64,000 nt of DNA, taken from Vombatus ursinus (lineage: Eukaryota > Chordata > Mammalia > Diprotodontia > Vombatidae). Numbering within the stretch: position 1 is the first letter of the stretch; every line of letters begins with the position of its first letter. The stretch covers positions 32,875,426 to 32,939,425 of the forward strand of contig NW_020954610.1 in assembly GCF_900497805.2 (NCBI RefSeq). The letters are read 5' to 3'. Shown here in pieces: positions 1-12,005 of this stretch. A program made the position numbers and the translations under genes. The notes beneath the pieces were generated by a model that worked only from the letters and a program-made list of their open reading frames with translations, ran no database searches and was not told the origin of the DNA.

Positions 1-47
<47 letters not shown>
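1..47. repeat. (CT)n microsatellite
   Basis: Uninterrupted CT dinucleotides run from the window edge to position 47. The array is probably longer outside the window. Confidence 0.97.
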
Positions 48-49
<2 letters not shown>

Positions 50-453
50 ATTTTAATATTTATTACTGATAGTGTAGTTTGAGGTCTCCCTGCTTTCACA
101 TTTTTTCCCCAAGATTACCATTTAGATTCTTGAAATATTTTGTTCCTTCATATGAATTTTGTTATTTTTCTAGCTGTACAAAAATGTTTACTTGGTTCTT
201 TGATTGATAATTCCTTGAATTAATTTTGGTCTTTTTTTTATTATACTGTATCAACCTATCCATGAGTAATTAACATTTCTTCAATTACTCAGGCCTATCT
301 TTATTTCTCCAAAGAGAGTTTTGTAGGTGGATTCATACATTTCCTAGGTGAACCTTAGTAGATAAACTCCCACACATTTTATAGTTTTCTGTAGTTATTT
401 TAATAGAATTTTTCTTTCTAGCTCTTCCATCTTGCTAGTTTTGTTAGCAATAT
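48..453 (-). mobile_element. L1 ORF2 fragment, antisense
   Basis: The T-rich text reads as the reverse complement of mammalian L1 ORF2, in the stretch just after the reverse-transcriptase core. The order of landmarks (spaced CTCAATTACTCAGG, TTCATACATTTCCTAGGTG, TTTTGTTAGCAATAT) parallels the antisense L1 at 5700-5950 and what I recall of marsupial L1. It contains many stops and no usable frame. The right edge abuts the plus-strand L1 at about 454. Confidence 0.7.
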
Positions 454-2670
454 CAGGGAGTCACAATGAGGATTACATAGGACTTGGCAATTTCAATGTT
501 AAAGAACCAGAGGTCACAGAACATGATATTCCAGAAGAAAAAGGAGGTAGGACTACAACCAAGAATCACCCACCAAAACTAAGCATAATGTATCAAAGGG
601 GGGGAGGAATGGCCATTCAACAAAATAGAAGGATTTTAAGTTTTCATAAAGAGAAAATCACAACTAGACCAAAAATTTGACCTCTGATATCAAGACCCAA
701 GAGAAGTATAAAAAGGTAAAAAAGGAAAAGAAAACAGAAGAGATTCAATAGAGCTAAACTATTTACATCCCAGCATGGGAAGATGATACTTGTAATTCCT
801 AAAAATTAGATCACTAATAGCTAGAAGGAATACATGTAGACAGAGAGTACAGGTATAAGGTGAGCTGAGGGAATGACATAAAAAAATTAAGGGATGAGAA
901 AATGGAATACAATGGGTGCAGAAGGAAGGGAGATGTAGAATGGGGTAAATTATTTCACATGAAGAGGTGCAAAAGACCTATTACAGTAGAGAAGAAAATG
1001 AGAGGATGGGTTATGAGCATCACTTGAACCTTACTTTCATTGGTATTGCTTCAAAGAGAGAATCATATACACAATCAGGTGAATATAAAAATTTCTCTTA
1101 CCTGACAAGGAAGTAGGAGGGGAGGAGATCAAGTAAGAGGCATGGGTGGGGACTGACAGAAGGGAGGGCAAGTCAGGGGAGGTGGTAGAAAGAAGCAAAA
1201 CACTGATGAGAAAGGAAAGAGTGAAAGGAGAGAGAGGACAAAGAGGAGGAAGAATAGGAGGATGAATAGGAAGGAGGGAAATAAACAGGTAATAATCATA
1301 ACTGTGAATGTGAATGGGATGAACTGTCCCATAAAATGGAAGCAGATTGCAGAGTGGATCAAAAACCAGAATTCTACAATATGTTAGGGATAGTCAACCT
1401 GTCAGATATATAGGGAGGGAAAGAATTCATGACCAAACAAGAGATAGAGAGCATTACAAAATATAAGATAGATAATTTTGATTATATCAAATTAAAAAGC
1501 TTTTGTGCAAACAGAACCAATGAAACCAAGATTAGAAAGAAAGCAGAAAGCTGGGGAACAATCTTTACAGCAGGTGTCTCTGATAAAGGCTCATTTCTCA
1601 AATATATAGAGAACTGAGTTAAATTTATAAGAATACAAGCCATTTCCCAATTGATAAATGGTCAAAGGATAGGAACAGGCAGTTGTCAGATGACAAAACC
1701 AAAGCTATTTATAGACATAATGAGAAGTGCACTAAATCACTTTTGATTAGAGAAATGCAAATTAAGACAACTCTGAGATACCACCTCACACCTATCAGAT
1801 TGGTTGGTATGACAAAAAATGAAAATTATAAATGTTGGAGAGAATGGGGGAAAATTGGGACACTGAAGCACTGTTAGTGGAGTTGTAAGCTGATCAAACC
1901 ATTCTGGAGAGCAAATGCAAACTTTACCCAAAGGGCAACCAAATCGTACATACCCTTTGATCCAGCAATACCACAACTAAGTCTGTATCCCAAAGAAGTT
2001 ATAAAAAAGGGAAAAGGACCTGCATGTGCAAATATTTATAGCAACCCTTTCTGTGGTGGCAAAACATTGCAAATTGAGGGAATGCAAATCAATTGGGGAA
2101 TGTCTGAACAAGCTGTGGTATATGAATGTAATGGAATGCTATTGTACAATAAGAAATGATGAACAAACAGATTTTGGAAAATCCTGGAAAGACTTATATG
2201 AACTGATGCAAAGTGAAATGAGCAGAACCAGGAAAACATTGTACACAGTATCAGTAACATTGTGTGATGATCAACTATGACTCAGCTCTTCTTAGCAACA
2301 CAATAATCCAAGACAAAAACAAAGGACTCATGTTGGAAAATGCTATCCATAGCCAAATAAAGAACTAATGGACTCTGACTGCAAATTGAAGCATATTTTT
2401 TTCACTTACTTTATTCTTTCCCATGCTTTTTTTTCCTTTTGATATGTTTCTTCCTTCACAACTGTGACAAATATGGAAATAGTTTTTGCATGATAGCACA
2501 TGTATAAACTATGTCAAACTGCCTACCATTTTTAGAAGGGGGAGGGGAGAGAAAGAGGGAAGAATTTGGAACTCAAAATCTTGTAAAAATGAAAGCTAAA
2601 AATTTTCTGGACATATAATTGGGGAAAAAAATAAAATACTAGTAATTTCCCACAGTGCAAAAAAAAAAAA
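454..2670 (+). mobile_element. L1 LINE, internally deleted, with 3' end
   Basis: Order on the plus strand: decayed end of ORF1 (about 454-700, with a block like the RITYPAKLS region of ORF1p); purine-rich inter-ORF spacer (700-1290); the first codons of ORF2 (about 1297-1380, a block like ITVNVNGMNCPIKWKQIAEW, matching the L1 endonuclease N-terminus); then an abrupt join near 1380-1405 to the C-terminal part of ORF2. The 3' UTR runs from about 2281 and ends in an A-run at 2659-2670. More than 3 kb of endonuclease, RT and middle ORF2 is missing. No clear target-site duplication is visible. Confidence 0.85.
1405..2279 (+). pseudogene. L1 ORF2 C-terminal remnant
   Basis: This is the C-terminal third of L1 ORF2p, beyond the RT domain. 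Visible blocks in order are MTKQEIESITKYKIDNFDYI, then KLKSFCANRTNETKIRK, then a piece containing REMQIKTTLRYHLTPIRL near 1750-1800, and lastly a piece with WYMNVMECY and DEQTDFGKSWKDLYELMQSE. The three open pieces (1429-1617, 1683-1877, 2026-2280) lie in frames that require at least two frameshifts, so the copy is dead. Similar C-termini occur at 10430-11080 and 30350-31063. Confidence 0.85.
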
Positions 2671-2903
2671 GCAGAGATAATCTCCTCTCTGAACCTTAAG
2701 TAGTTTCATTTGATGTTATCCATTTCCAGTAGTTTTATAAATTCAGAGCCATCACTTGGGGTCCTTCAGGCAAAAATTGATGGAATGAGCTGGATGCACC
2801 AACTTTGGAATACAGAGAGCTTGGATCATATAGGAGGATACATGTAGGGCAAGAGAAAAACTAAAAGGTTCATTCAGTTATCCCCAGAGACCTAATTCAT
2901 ACA

Positions 2904-2936
<33 letters not shown>

Positions 2937-2944
2937 GCATATAT
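2671..2944. other. unassigned spacer with (ATAC)n
   Basis: Unassigned sequence followed by a clean CATA/ATAC array at 2899-2935. No gene-like feature is seen. Confidence 0.6.
2899..2935. repeat. (ATAC)n microsatellite
   Basis: About nine uninterrupted four-base units, followed by an imperfect ATATGCATATATATG tail. Confidence 0.95.
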
Positions 2945-3620
2945 ATGTTCTAAAACTTCTTTCTTGTTTATATTTTTGTTAGGTTTGTCTTAGTATGAAA
3001 GGAGCACACTGAGATTCCCAAATATTTTCATTTGTCTATCTATTTCTTCCAGTGATTTAAATAGTGTTTCTGTCTAGTACTTAGAAACTGTGCCATTTAG
3101 CATATGTATGTTAAGCATTGATATTATTTTCTTTTGCGTGGTAACTTAAAACATAATGTTGTACAGCCATCAAAAAAAATCTCTTGAGGTATCATAAATT
3201 CTAATCAATTTTCTCATTTCAATTGTGTGAATTGTGATGTTTCAGGTTTCATCCTGACTAGAAACATATTGTAAGATTCTGCTTTCTAATTCATTTTTCT
3301 ACCCTACTCTGTTTTATAACTGATTTCAACCCATTCACATTCATGGTGTTGATAGCTAATTTTGTTTTTCTTTCTATCTCATCTTATACTATTTTCCTCT
3401 CTTGGGTTCCCCAACATATTGGAAAAAAAGGAATATCATTGATACTAGTTATCTATAAGTGGTCTGATCCCAGTTCTCTTCCTTTTATTTCTTCTTCATA
3501 TCCAGATCTGGAACACTGGTTCTTAAAATGTGTCTCTTTTTTACCTATTTTGTATAAAATACAAATTCCCTTTCTATAAAATACAATTCCCTTTTTAAAA
3601 AAGAAACTTATTTTTCCTTT
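2945..3620 (-). mobile_element. L1 ORF2 5' half fragment, antisense
   Basis: It resembles the antisense of the endonuclease-to-RT linker of L1 ORF2. Landmarks are a TTTCTTCCAGTGATTTAAAT block, GCATATGTATGTTAAGCATTG and CCCATTCACATTCATGGTG, in the same order as in mammalian L1 antisense. It is highly decayed. It may belong to the same element as the antisense L1 that follows at 4375, because the two occupy different parts of ORF2, but their order does not suit a single simple insertion. Confidence 0.55.
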
Positions 3621-4374
3621 AAAATTTTCAAATAGTTTAGGCTTGATGTTTGCCTTCCACTTAACTACTACTAGAAGATTTAGAAGGAAAGTTGTACACA
3701 TTAATTTGAGCAAAGAACCAATTTCTTCCTGCTTAATTAAGTATTCAAGGAACTTTTTAATCATATTATCGATTTAATCATATTATCAAAGACAACTTTG
3801 ACTATTACTCCCAATCTGCAGACACATTACAGGGGAGAGGGCTCAGGAGCTGCTCATAAAAAGTGGGTTTCTTATGTGGAACTTTCCTTCCGCTCACAGT
3901 CTCATTAGTGGAAAAAGCTACAAACCTGGCTGTGAAAAGAAAATCAGAAGTCCTCCACCGAAGGTAAATTTTTTTTTCTCAGTCTGTATGTTCATATGAC
4001 TGAAGAGGGTCCAGCTCTGAGTAAAAGTAACAAGGTTCTCTGAAGGACAAGTTGTCTTTTATTAGATCCCACCTGACAACCAAAACAAAACAAAATATGA
4101 AAGAACAAAAACAGGAATAAGAGTTGTTAATGACCTGTTAAAAAATTAAAAAGAAATTCCATGCTTCAGTCAAGTTTAGAATTCCAAGGCAGCAACTTCC
4201 AGCTTTCTCTAAAGGAATCTCTTACCTTTCATCTGGCACCAGAAAAGGGAAGGAGGAGTTAATGTGTTGGAATTTTCTAGGCAATGAATTACTTAATTGT
4301 TGTGCTAGACAAAAAGACAACAAATCACAGTATTAAGGGGCAGATCAGGTAAAGGATTTTCTCACATTGTCTCT
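3620..4374. other. unique DNA, one exon-like segment
   Basis: No repeat is recognised. The stretch is a little more GC-rich than its surroundings near 3820-3970 and 4180-4260. A 64-nt exon-like segment at 3900-3963 is described separately. Confidence 0.4.
3900..3963 (+). other. exon-like segment (unconfirmed)
   Basis: A pyrimidine-rich run and acceptor-like CTTCCTTCCGCTCACAG end at 3899. A donor-like CCGAAG|GTAAAT starts at 3964. Between them one frame is open for 21 codons (LISGKSYKPGCEKKIRSPPP). I do not recognise the peptide. Short open segments with chance splice signals are common, so this is only a candidate. Confidence 0.2.
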
Positions 4375-5960
4375 GTCCAAAAATGTGTGTCTCATTGTTC
4401 ATTTTAAATCTGTCATCTCTCTGGCAGGAAGTGAGTAATGTGCTTCATCTTCAACCCTTTGTAAGCATGATTTTTCATTGCATTGATCAGAGTTCTAATG
4501 TCTTTCAAAGTAGTTTGTCTTTAATCCTGTTGTCTTTATATAAATTGTCCTCCTACTCCTCATTTCATTCTGGTTCAGTTCATAGAAGTCTTTTTGTTTC
4601 CTATGAAAAAGTGCATTCCATCACTACTTATGGAATAAAAAAATATTCCATTATATCCATATACCATAATTTGTTCAACAACTTCCCAGAAGGTGGGTAT
4701 CTCATTAGTTTCTAGTTTAGGGCTACTAGGAAAAGAGTTACTATAAACATTTTTGTACATTTGGGTCCTTTTCTTCTTTCTTTGGTATCTTTGGGGCATA
4801 GGCCTCATATTGTTGGGACAAAGAGTATGTATAATTTAGTGATTTCTTTTTAACATAATTCCAAATTGCTTTCCAAAATGGTTAGTTCAATTTATAGTTC
4901 TACCAACAATGCTTGTACCTGTTTTGCCTTAGCCTCTCCAACAAATATAATTTTTTTTATTTGTCATCTTTGCCAATCTTATAGATGTGAGTTGAAATCT
5001 CAGAGTAGCTTCAATTTGCAGTTCTCTAATAATTAGTGATTTGGGACATTTTTTTCATATGCTTAATAGTAGTTTGGGTTTCTTCCTTTAAAAACTGACT
5101 TTCATATCTTTTGACCATTTATGTTTTGGAGATTGGACCTTTTTTATAAATTTAAATCATTTCCTTATATATCTTGAATATGAAATTTTATCAGAGAAAA
5201 TTGGTGCAGTTACTTACTTTTCTTCTAAATTTAACTACATTAGTTTGTACAAAAACTTTTTCAAAATTTCATTAATTCAAAATTGTCTTCTTATCTCTTA
5301 CATAAACTTCTTTATCTTTTGGTTTGTCATGATCTCTTCCCCCCTTCCATAGATCTGAAAGGTAATTTTTTCCTTACTCCTCTGATTTGTTTATGATGTC
5401 ACCTTTTATAACTGTCACGTACCATTTAAGTTTATATTAGTGTATGATGTGAGACACTGGTCTACTAAACCTAATTTCTCACAGAGATTCCCTGCTGTTT
5501 TTGTCAAATACTGAGGCCTAACTATAGTAACCTGAATCTTTGAGTTTGTTGAGTATTTTAATACTGTATTCATAATCTGTTTCACTGATCAACATATTCC
5601 TTAGCCAGTATCAGATTGTTTTCATTATTTCTGCTTGATAATAAAGTTTGAGATGTGGTAGTTCTAGGTTCCTTTCTTCCCTACTTTTTTTATTATTTTC
5701 CTTGAGATTCTTTACCTTTTGTTCTACCATATTATTTTTAATTTTTTCTTACCTTTATAAATAATGATTTGGTAGTTTAATTGGTATGATACTTAGGAAG
5801 TAAGTAAATTTAGATTATGTTGTCATTTTTATTTATTAGCTTGACATACCCATCAGCAATTAATATTTCTTCAGTTATTTAGGTGTGTTTTTATTTCTGC
5901 AAAGAGAATTTTCAGAGTTGGATTCATATAGTTCCTATTTATGTCTTGACAACCATCATT
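4375..5960 (-). mobile_element. L1 3' half, antisense
   Basis: Read on the minus strand, it runs from RT-side ORF2 (near 5950) to the ORF2 C-terminus and 3' UTR (near 4375). The minus-strand peptide at 4575-4808 carries WEVVEQIMVYGYNGIFF, equivalent to the NKLWYMNVMEYY block of other L1 C-termini in this window. Further in, TTTGACCATTTATG, TATATATCTTGAATATG and GGTCTACTAAACC are the usual antisense L1 landmarks. It is old, with many small indels. Confidence 0.8.
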
Positions 5961-6800
5961 TTCTAAGTTTGGGCACATTCTTCTCATGTACATTGCGTAT
6001 ATTTTGAGAAGAGTACAAACCACACAAACTTGGGGAGGGAATGTTTTGTACCAACAATTCTTACTATTCCTTTTTAGTAAGTGCCTTTGCTAAGAGGTAA
6101 TTAAGTCAACTTAATTATTAGTGGGAAGCACACTTGGACTTGTGAGTCACAGTAGTAATAGTAGTTACCCTTTGAAGAAGGGGTATCTGCTTCCTTTTTC
6201 AATTCCAACCCATTAATATGAGTACAAATTAGGGGAATAGCCCAGAAAGAGTGTTACACTAAGGTCAAGGTAATAATATTCCATGCAAAGAGAGATAAAG
6301 GAAAATATCTCATCATATTCTTAAATATCACATCATAATAAGAAGGACACTGGTGATGACAAAAATGTATTATTAAAAGCCTTGCAAATATCCTGGGAAA
6401 GGAAGAAGGAAAAAAAACACAACTGAAGGAGAGTAGATGTGACTGCTCAATTTATAATGGAATTAAGTTTAATTTTAAAATTTAGTCACTAATATAAAGA
6501 AAAGATACAGCATTCTTCTTTTCCCCCTTCTAAATAAATAGTATATATAAACATAATATAAACTTATCTTGGAAGCAATTCATAAAGGAGTTTTTACAGG
6601 AGTATGCTAGAGACTGCTCAAATAGCAATTGTTAAATTTTCAATAAGAATATTTATACCTCAGAAATGGGCAAATGATACAAATCAAGGTTTGATTTATT
6701 GTTTAGCTGCCTGTCTAAACTTAGAAAGTTACGGAGAAAATATTAATATTACAGATTAAACTTCAAAGTGTGTCACGTATATTTTTCCCCAGAGAGCTAG
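5960..6800. other. unassigned DNA
   Basis: No gene or confidently named repeat is seen. A-rich and T-rich tracts occur, but no long open frame. Confidence 0.4.
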
Positions 6801-7115
6801 TTGTTAAGAATTCACCAGCAAACTGCTGACAGAGGAATTTATATTTGATCTTAGAAACAATAAGGAATCACTTAGGATTTATAAGCAAGGGAATGAGAGA
6901 CATGATTATATCTTCATTGTGGGAAAATCACTTTACCTGTTATATGGAAGATGAATTGGAGTGGGAAGAGTTTTGAGGCAAAAAGACATATTAAGAGAGT
7001 ATGACAATAAGCCAGATGAGAGGTGATGAAAGAATGAATAAAGTTAGTGGCCTTAGGAGAAAAGAGAAGGGATAGGATTTGAGACATATTGTAGAGATAC
7101 GATCAACATGATGTT
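6800..7115 (+). repeat. ancient long repeat, middle part
   Basis: Phrases such as GATCTTAGAAACAATAAGGA, AAGCAAGGGAATGAGAGACA and AAGCCAGATGAGAGGTGATG match the middle of a long mammal-wide repeat also present at 22385-22975 and 37828-40130. I know this repeat by its text but cannot name the family with certainty. Confidence 0.5.
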
Positions 7116-8569
7116 GCATATTTTCCACCTTGCTAGATCTGCCAGGGTTTGTCCTCTATTAACATAACCTCTGTTTATATTACCTCTACCATTAGGATGC
7201 CCTGGTGAGGGAATTCTATGGAAAATTTTAATCATATTGCTTCAATATTTTAAGGATCTACAGTTATATTAAGTTGGATGTTTGGTTTCCAATGACACAT
7301 ATTTCTGTACCTTAGTAGAAGATCTCTGTGGATTATAATAGCTAAAAAAAAAACCATTACTTTTAAATTAACCTGGCAATGGGCCTCTCAAACCATGTTA
7401 GGCTAGTCATTGGACAATATTCATCCAATCTGTGTCAGACCCAAAGGCTAGAAGCCTTTTTAACTCCATAGAACCTACCAGAGCTTGTGATACCCTGGCA
7501 AAGCCTTTTAGAATCTATGATTCTCTATGCACCGCAATGAGGCATTGAAATGAGACTTTATTGGAAGATTTATACTATACTGACCATATATTTTGTTGTC
7601 CTGTATCTAAACTTTTCATAACTGATGACTGATTTGCCATATTCTTGACCCAAACTACAATGACAAAGCAAATACATATATACATTTGTCCCAGCTTGAC
7701 ATAAGACTAGTAACAGATCATGAAGAGTATTGAGAAGCAGCTCATAAGGGAAGTCTGAGAGCCTAGAGCCCACATTTCTTGGAAGACAAAAAGCTTTCCA
7801 TGCCCAAACTAGAGGACCATAAATAGTAATGAACTTCTATTTTGGAGAAAAGTTTGTGTCATGTTATCCAATGTGCTGTCATTTCTCAGTGACTCAGGAT
7901 TATTGTGTTTGTTTGAAAGGTTTACAGTAATCTTAACTCTGAAGCTGTCTCAAACACTTTAACAGGAGAGAAACATTTCTTTAGTAAAAACAGCAAAGGA
8001 GGCATTTTATAATTTTGTTGCCATCTGTCTCCTACTTCACTGTGCGTCTTAAAAAACCCAGACAGATCAAAGATGTTTTAATCTATTTCCTAAAGAGAGT
8101 ACAGCTAAATGAATTTTGCTTCTTTCTAAGGGCTAAGGAAAAGATCTTAGCTATGGATCCAATAATTACATTTCATTCAAACACTAATGGATTATATCAG
8201 CCTCTGACCCACTTTTCTAAGCCTTAACTAATTGGGGGAAGGAGAGGAAGGAGGTGGTAGCTCCATGCCCTTGCATCTCATCAGGATCAAAGAAAGCAGA
8301 TGTGCACAGTGGTTCCCTTGCCACCCACAGAAGAGCAAATAAGCCCCTCCATGCATTTGGGAGCAAGAGTATCCATTTAACATCTTGCCAAAAATGTCTG
8401 CTTTAGAAAAGTGTTTCCTGACATTTTGAAAGTAAACACCCAGACAAAATGCTTCTGAATTACTGCATTAGGGCCACACCAAATTATTTTTATTCTTCCT
8501 TATTGTCTTCAATGTCTCTCTAATTCAATTGAAAAATAAAACAGAGAAAGACAATAGTATATAATAAGG
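7115..8569. other. unassigned DNA
   Basis: No repeat is confidently recognised. A segment around 7440-7780 has the feel of a decayed interspersed repeat. 7950-8500 reads as unique sequence. No gene is supported. Confidence 0.4.
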
Positions 8570-8748
8570 GTGTGGAGGGACTGGGCTGGGAAGCAAGTCC
8601 CACTCTCAGTCCTGCTGCCAAGTAGCTTGGTGACCTTGACAAAACCAAAATTTTTCTGAGTAGTAATTTCTCTTTTTTCACTATGAGGAGTTAGACTGGG
8701 AGACAATCAATGTCACTTTCAGCTCTACAATTCTGGGGTTCTAGGAAC
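8570..8748 (+). mobile_element. MIR SINE
   Basis: A CORE-SINE of the MIR (Ther-1) type: AGCTTGGTGACCTTGACAAA stands for the usual GTGACCTTGGGCAA. The 3' part ends in CACTTTCAGCTCTACAATTC, the common variant in which the tail describes a colour-block-like CCAGCTCTAAAATTCTATG. Confidence 0.65.
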
Positions 8749-9965
8749 AAGAGTACTTAAAATCAACTTATATTCTGGAAATCTTTGACTGAGGTACTTA
8801 AAATGAATGTGTGTTTTGTATTCAAACTTTTCCTATGAGAAAAAGAGTGGCATAGGGGAGTCTTCAAGGGTAGAAGGATCATTGCTTTAAGAAGACTGGT
8901 AACCAATTAGCCTCCATCTTCACCCTAAGGATTGCACACATTCATCTTTGAGGGTAGTTAATAGAAATTATTTAGTTCATATTTCCAGTTCCATATAGAA
9001 TGGAATCTAAGTTACAAAATAAAAATAAAGATTACAGCATTCTCATTTCTATAGGTTTTTAAGAATAAGAGAAACACCATGTCTTTTTAACTGAGTTCTC
9101 TCTTATTTTTGAAGAGTTCCATAGAATTGGAAAGGACTTTAGAGATCATTTGAGGAGAAATAGACAATCTTCTAAATAAAAAGAGTATAGAACTGATCAA
9201 GATTAAGAGCTAGTTTTTAAAAAAATAAAAAGTGATAAATCATTAGCCTACATAATCAAGAAAAATCAAATTATTAAAAATAAAAGATGTGTAAGACGAA
9301 TTCACAATATGGAGGAAAAGGAATTATTTAAAATTACTATACCCAATTATTTGCTGGTAAACCTTAGAATTCAAAAGAAATTGGTATCTAAAAAAAATTA
9401 AATACCCAAAGCAACAAAACAATAGAGATCATAACAAAGCCAGTCTCAATCTCAGCTGGATTTATAAGTGACTTATATCAAACATATAAATTAATTAATA
9501 CTCACACTGCAAAATTATTCACAGAAATTAAAGTTATAAAGACAAAACTTGACAAACTTTAAAAAGCCAAACTCCTTTTATTCAACAAATCTAGTCCTGA
9601 ATTGAAAAAGGACAAAAGAGAGATAGAGAACTGGAGACCAATGACTTAATGAATCTTGATGCAAAATATTTTAAACATAATTCTCTTAAGGAGATTTTGG
9701 AAATGCATCAAGAAAATAATTCACTATAATAAAAGTGGAGTATATTAGAGATATGAGAATAGAAAACAATTAGTGTATTTAGTCATATAAAAAATAAAGA
9801 TAAAAATTTACCTGGTTCTTTCAACAGATGCAGAGGAAATCTTTCACAAAGTGCAGTATTCATTTAAGGTAAATAAACATGAGCATTGAAGGGACCTTTA
9901 ATGTAATTAAGGGCATATATTTAAAGCCAAGATGCAGCATGTTTGCAATTGAGAAACACTAGAAG

Positions 9966-10045
9966 CTTTCATACACATATACATGTGTCTCTGTACACAT
10001 ACACACACATAGATACACACATATGTATGTATGTATCTATATAAA
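9966..10045. repeat. imperfect (CA/TA)n
   Basis: Mixed CATATACATG, ACACACACA and GTATGTATGTATC units lie inside the L1. Confidence 0.8.
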
Positions 10046-10469
10046 GATAGTGTGAAGCCCTTTGTCTCCATATGATTTGACACAATTCAAGACATTCAAG
10101 TTACAGTAATAAAACAAGAGAACAAAATCAAAAGTATAAAGGTGAGCATAGAGGAGATAAGTCTATCCTTGTTTGCAGAGGGATGATATAATGGCATATT
10201 TAGAAAGTCTCAGAGAATTAATGAAAAACTAATTGAGGCAATTAGCAGTTACATCTTCAATTAATAGATACAGGATAAATGTAAGCCTTCAAAAATCAGC
10301 GATATTAGTGCATTACTATAACCTAAGGTCTTCTAATTTTAATAAACATCTTAACTATCAATGTACTCCCAGGAAGAAAAGTTGTCATCAGAGTACAAGT
10401 GGACAGATCTGAGGCAAAATAGCTAGCAGTAATCAAAAACTTGGAGTAAGAATTTTTAGATAAGATTCC

Positions 10470-11080
10470 CCAATTGATAAGTGGTTAAAGGATATGAACA
10501 AGAAGAAACTAAAGCTATCTATAGTCAGATGAAAAAAAATGTTCTAAATCACTATTGATTAAAGAAATACAAATCAAATGACTCTGAGGTACCACATCAC
10601 GCCTAACAGATTGGCTAACAGGACAAAACAGGAAAATGATAAATGTTGGAAAGATGTGGGAAAATTGGAATACTAATGTATTGTTGGTGGAGTTGTGAAA
10701 TGATCCAACCATTTTGGAGAGCAATTTGGAACTATGCCCAAAGAGCTATAAAATTGTGTATACTCTTTGACCCAGTAATACCACTTCTAGATCTGTATCC
10801 CAAAAAGATCATAAAAATGGGAAAAAATATTTATAGCAGCTCTTTTTGTGGTGACAAAGAATTGGAAATTGTGGGGATGTCCAGCAATAGGGGAATGGCT
10901 GAACAAGTCGTGGTATATGAATGTAATGAAATACTATCGTGCTATAAGATATGATGAGCAGGTGGACTTCAAAAAAACTTGGAAAGATTTACATGAACTT
11001 ATTCAGAGTGAAATGAGCAGAAGCAAGAGAACATTATACATAACACAGCCACATTATGGGATGACTGACTTTGATAGACT
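10470..11080 (+). pseudogene. L1 ORF2 C-terminal remnant
   Basis: Overlapping frames at 10643-10954 and 10848-11321 show the L1 C-terminus: MLERCGKIGILMYCWWSCEM (the WWDCK-like block), QPFWRAIWNYAQRAIKLC, then NWKLWGCPAIGEWLNKSWYM and DEQVDFKKTWKDLHELIQSE. One frameshift near 10850 joins them. The open frame to 11321 runs into the 3' UTR and is not meaningful beyond about 11050. Confidence 0.85.
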
Positions 11081-11504
11081 TGGCTTTTCAAAGCAATGCA
11101 ATAATCTAAGACAATTCCAAAAGATTCATGATGGAAATTGCTATCCACACCCAGAGAAAGAAATACGGAGTCTGAATGCAGATGGAAGCATACTATTTGC
11201 TCACCTTTTCCTTTGTTGTTTTGTTCTGTTGCTTCATTCTCATGGTTCCTCCCATTCCCATGGTTCCTCTGAAATAATTATTCTTTACATCATGACAAAT
11301 GAGAAAATATTCTTAACATGAATGTATATATAGAGCCTATATCTGATTGTATGCCATCTCGGAGAGAGGGGAGAAAAAGTGGGAAGGGGAAAAAATTTAA
11401 AACTCAAAATCTTATGGAAGTGAATGTTGAAAACTAAAAATAAATTAATTAATTATATTTAAAAAAGAATTTCTAGATAAGAAAGTGAGGAGGATCTAGA
11501 GTTT

Positions 11505-11727
11505 GCACATAGCAAAGTAAAGAGGCAGCCACATAGAGGTGTAGTAAATAAAGAGTTAATACTGGAGCCAAGTATTGAAGTTCTACCTTTGTAGCACATA
11601 AACCAGTTATCGTACTCAATATCCTCAAACAATTCTATAAGAGTGTACATTACTAAAAGTTGCCAAAATCCATCAGTGGAAGGAGATTACATCCCCATGA
11701 AATTGAAGATCCAGACCAAAAAAAAAA
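11505..11727 (+). mobile_element. Mar1-like CORE-SINE
   Basis: The head AGAGGCAGCCACATAGAGGT, then AAAGAGTTAATACTGGAGCC, CCTCAAACAATTC and the tail GTGGAAGGAGATTACATCCC match the marsupial SINE type seen better preserved at 13615. It ends in an A-run at 11718-11727. Confidence 0.7.
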
Positions 11728-11794
11728 AGTTAAATACATGTAAGATAGATACAATAGTTTATCATCATCACCATCATATTCATTATCATAATTT

Positions 11795-12005
11795 CTGTAA
11801 CATGCTTTCCACAAAATACTTTCTTCACAATCCTATAGGATATGGAAAGATATGGAAGGCAAGTGTTTTTATTCCTACTTTATAGATGAGGAAATTGAGG
11901 CTTTGAGAGAGAAAGTGACTTGGTCAACAACGCATGGCTAGTTAGTGTTTGTGTGGTATTCAAATTCAGGTCTTCTGGGTTTCATAGTCTTACTACTTTA
12001 CCACA
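11795..12005 (-). mobile_element. MIR SINE, antisense
   Basis: Antisense MIR signature: TTTATAGATGAGGAAATTGAGGC, AAGTGACTTGGTCAAC and TCAAATTCAGGTCTTC occur in the expected order (the first phrase spans 11878-11900). Confidence 0.8.

Larger units (their letters stand above)
9155..11466 (+). mobile_element. L1 LINE, RT region to 3' end, decayed
   Basis: Plus-strand L1 ORF2 from before the RT palm through the C-terminus and 3' UTR. The pre-palm text includes CAACAGATGCAGAGGAAATC (equivalent to the SIDAEKAFD block). The catalytic F-A-D-D region is recognisable but mutated near 10170-10200. Part of ORF2 is missing around 10440-10480, where the text jumps to CCCCAATTGATAAGTGG. The 3' UTR ends with GAAAACTAAAAATAAATTAA and a weak A-rich tail. 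A CA/TA microsatellite sits at about 9970-10045. Confidence 0.8.

Noticed and set aside
1-453. Twin-priming inversion joining the antisense L1 at 48-453 and the sense L1 at 454
   Set aside because: In twin priming the inverted part should abut the rest of the same element in consensus order. Here the antisense part is mid-ORF2 and the sense part starts in ORF1, so two insertions are simpler.
10848-11321. 157-codon open frame, longest in the window
   Set aside because: The first 65 or so codons are the L1 ORF2 C-terminus and the rest is its 3' UTR. It is not a host gene.
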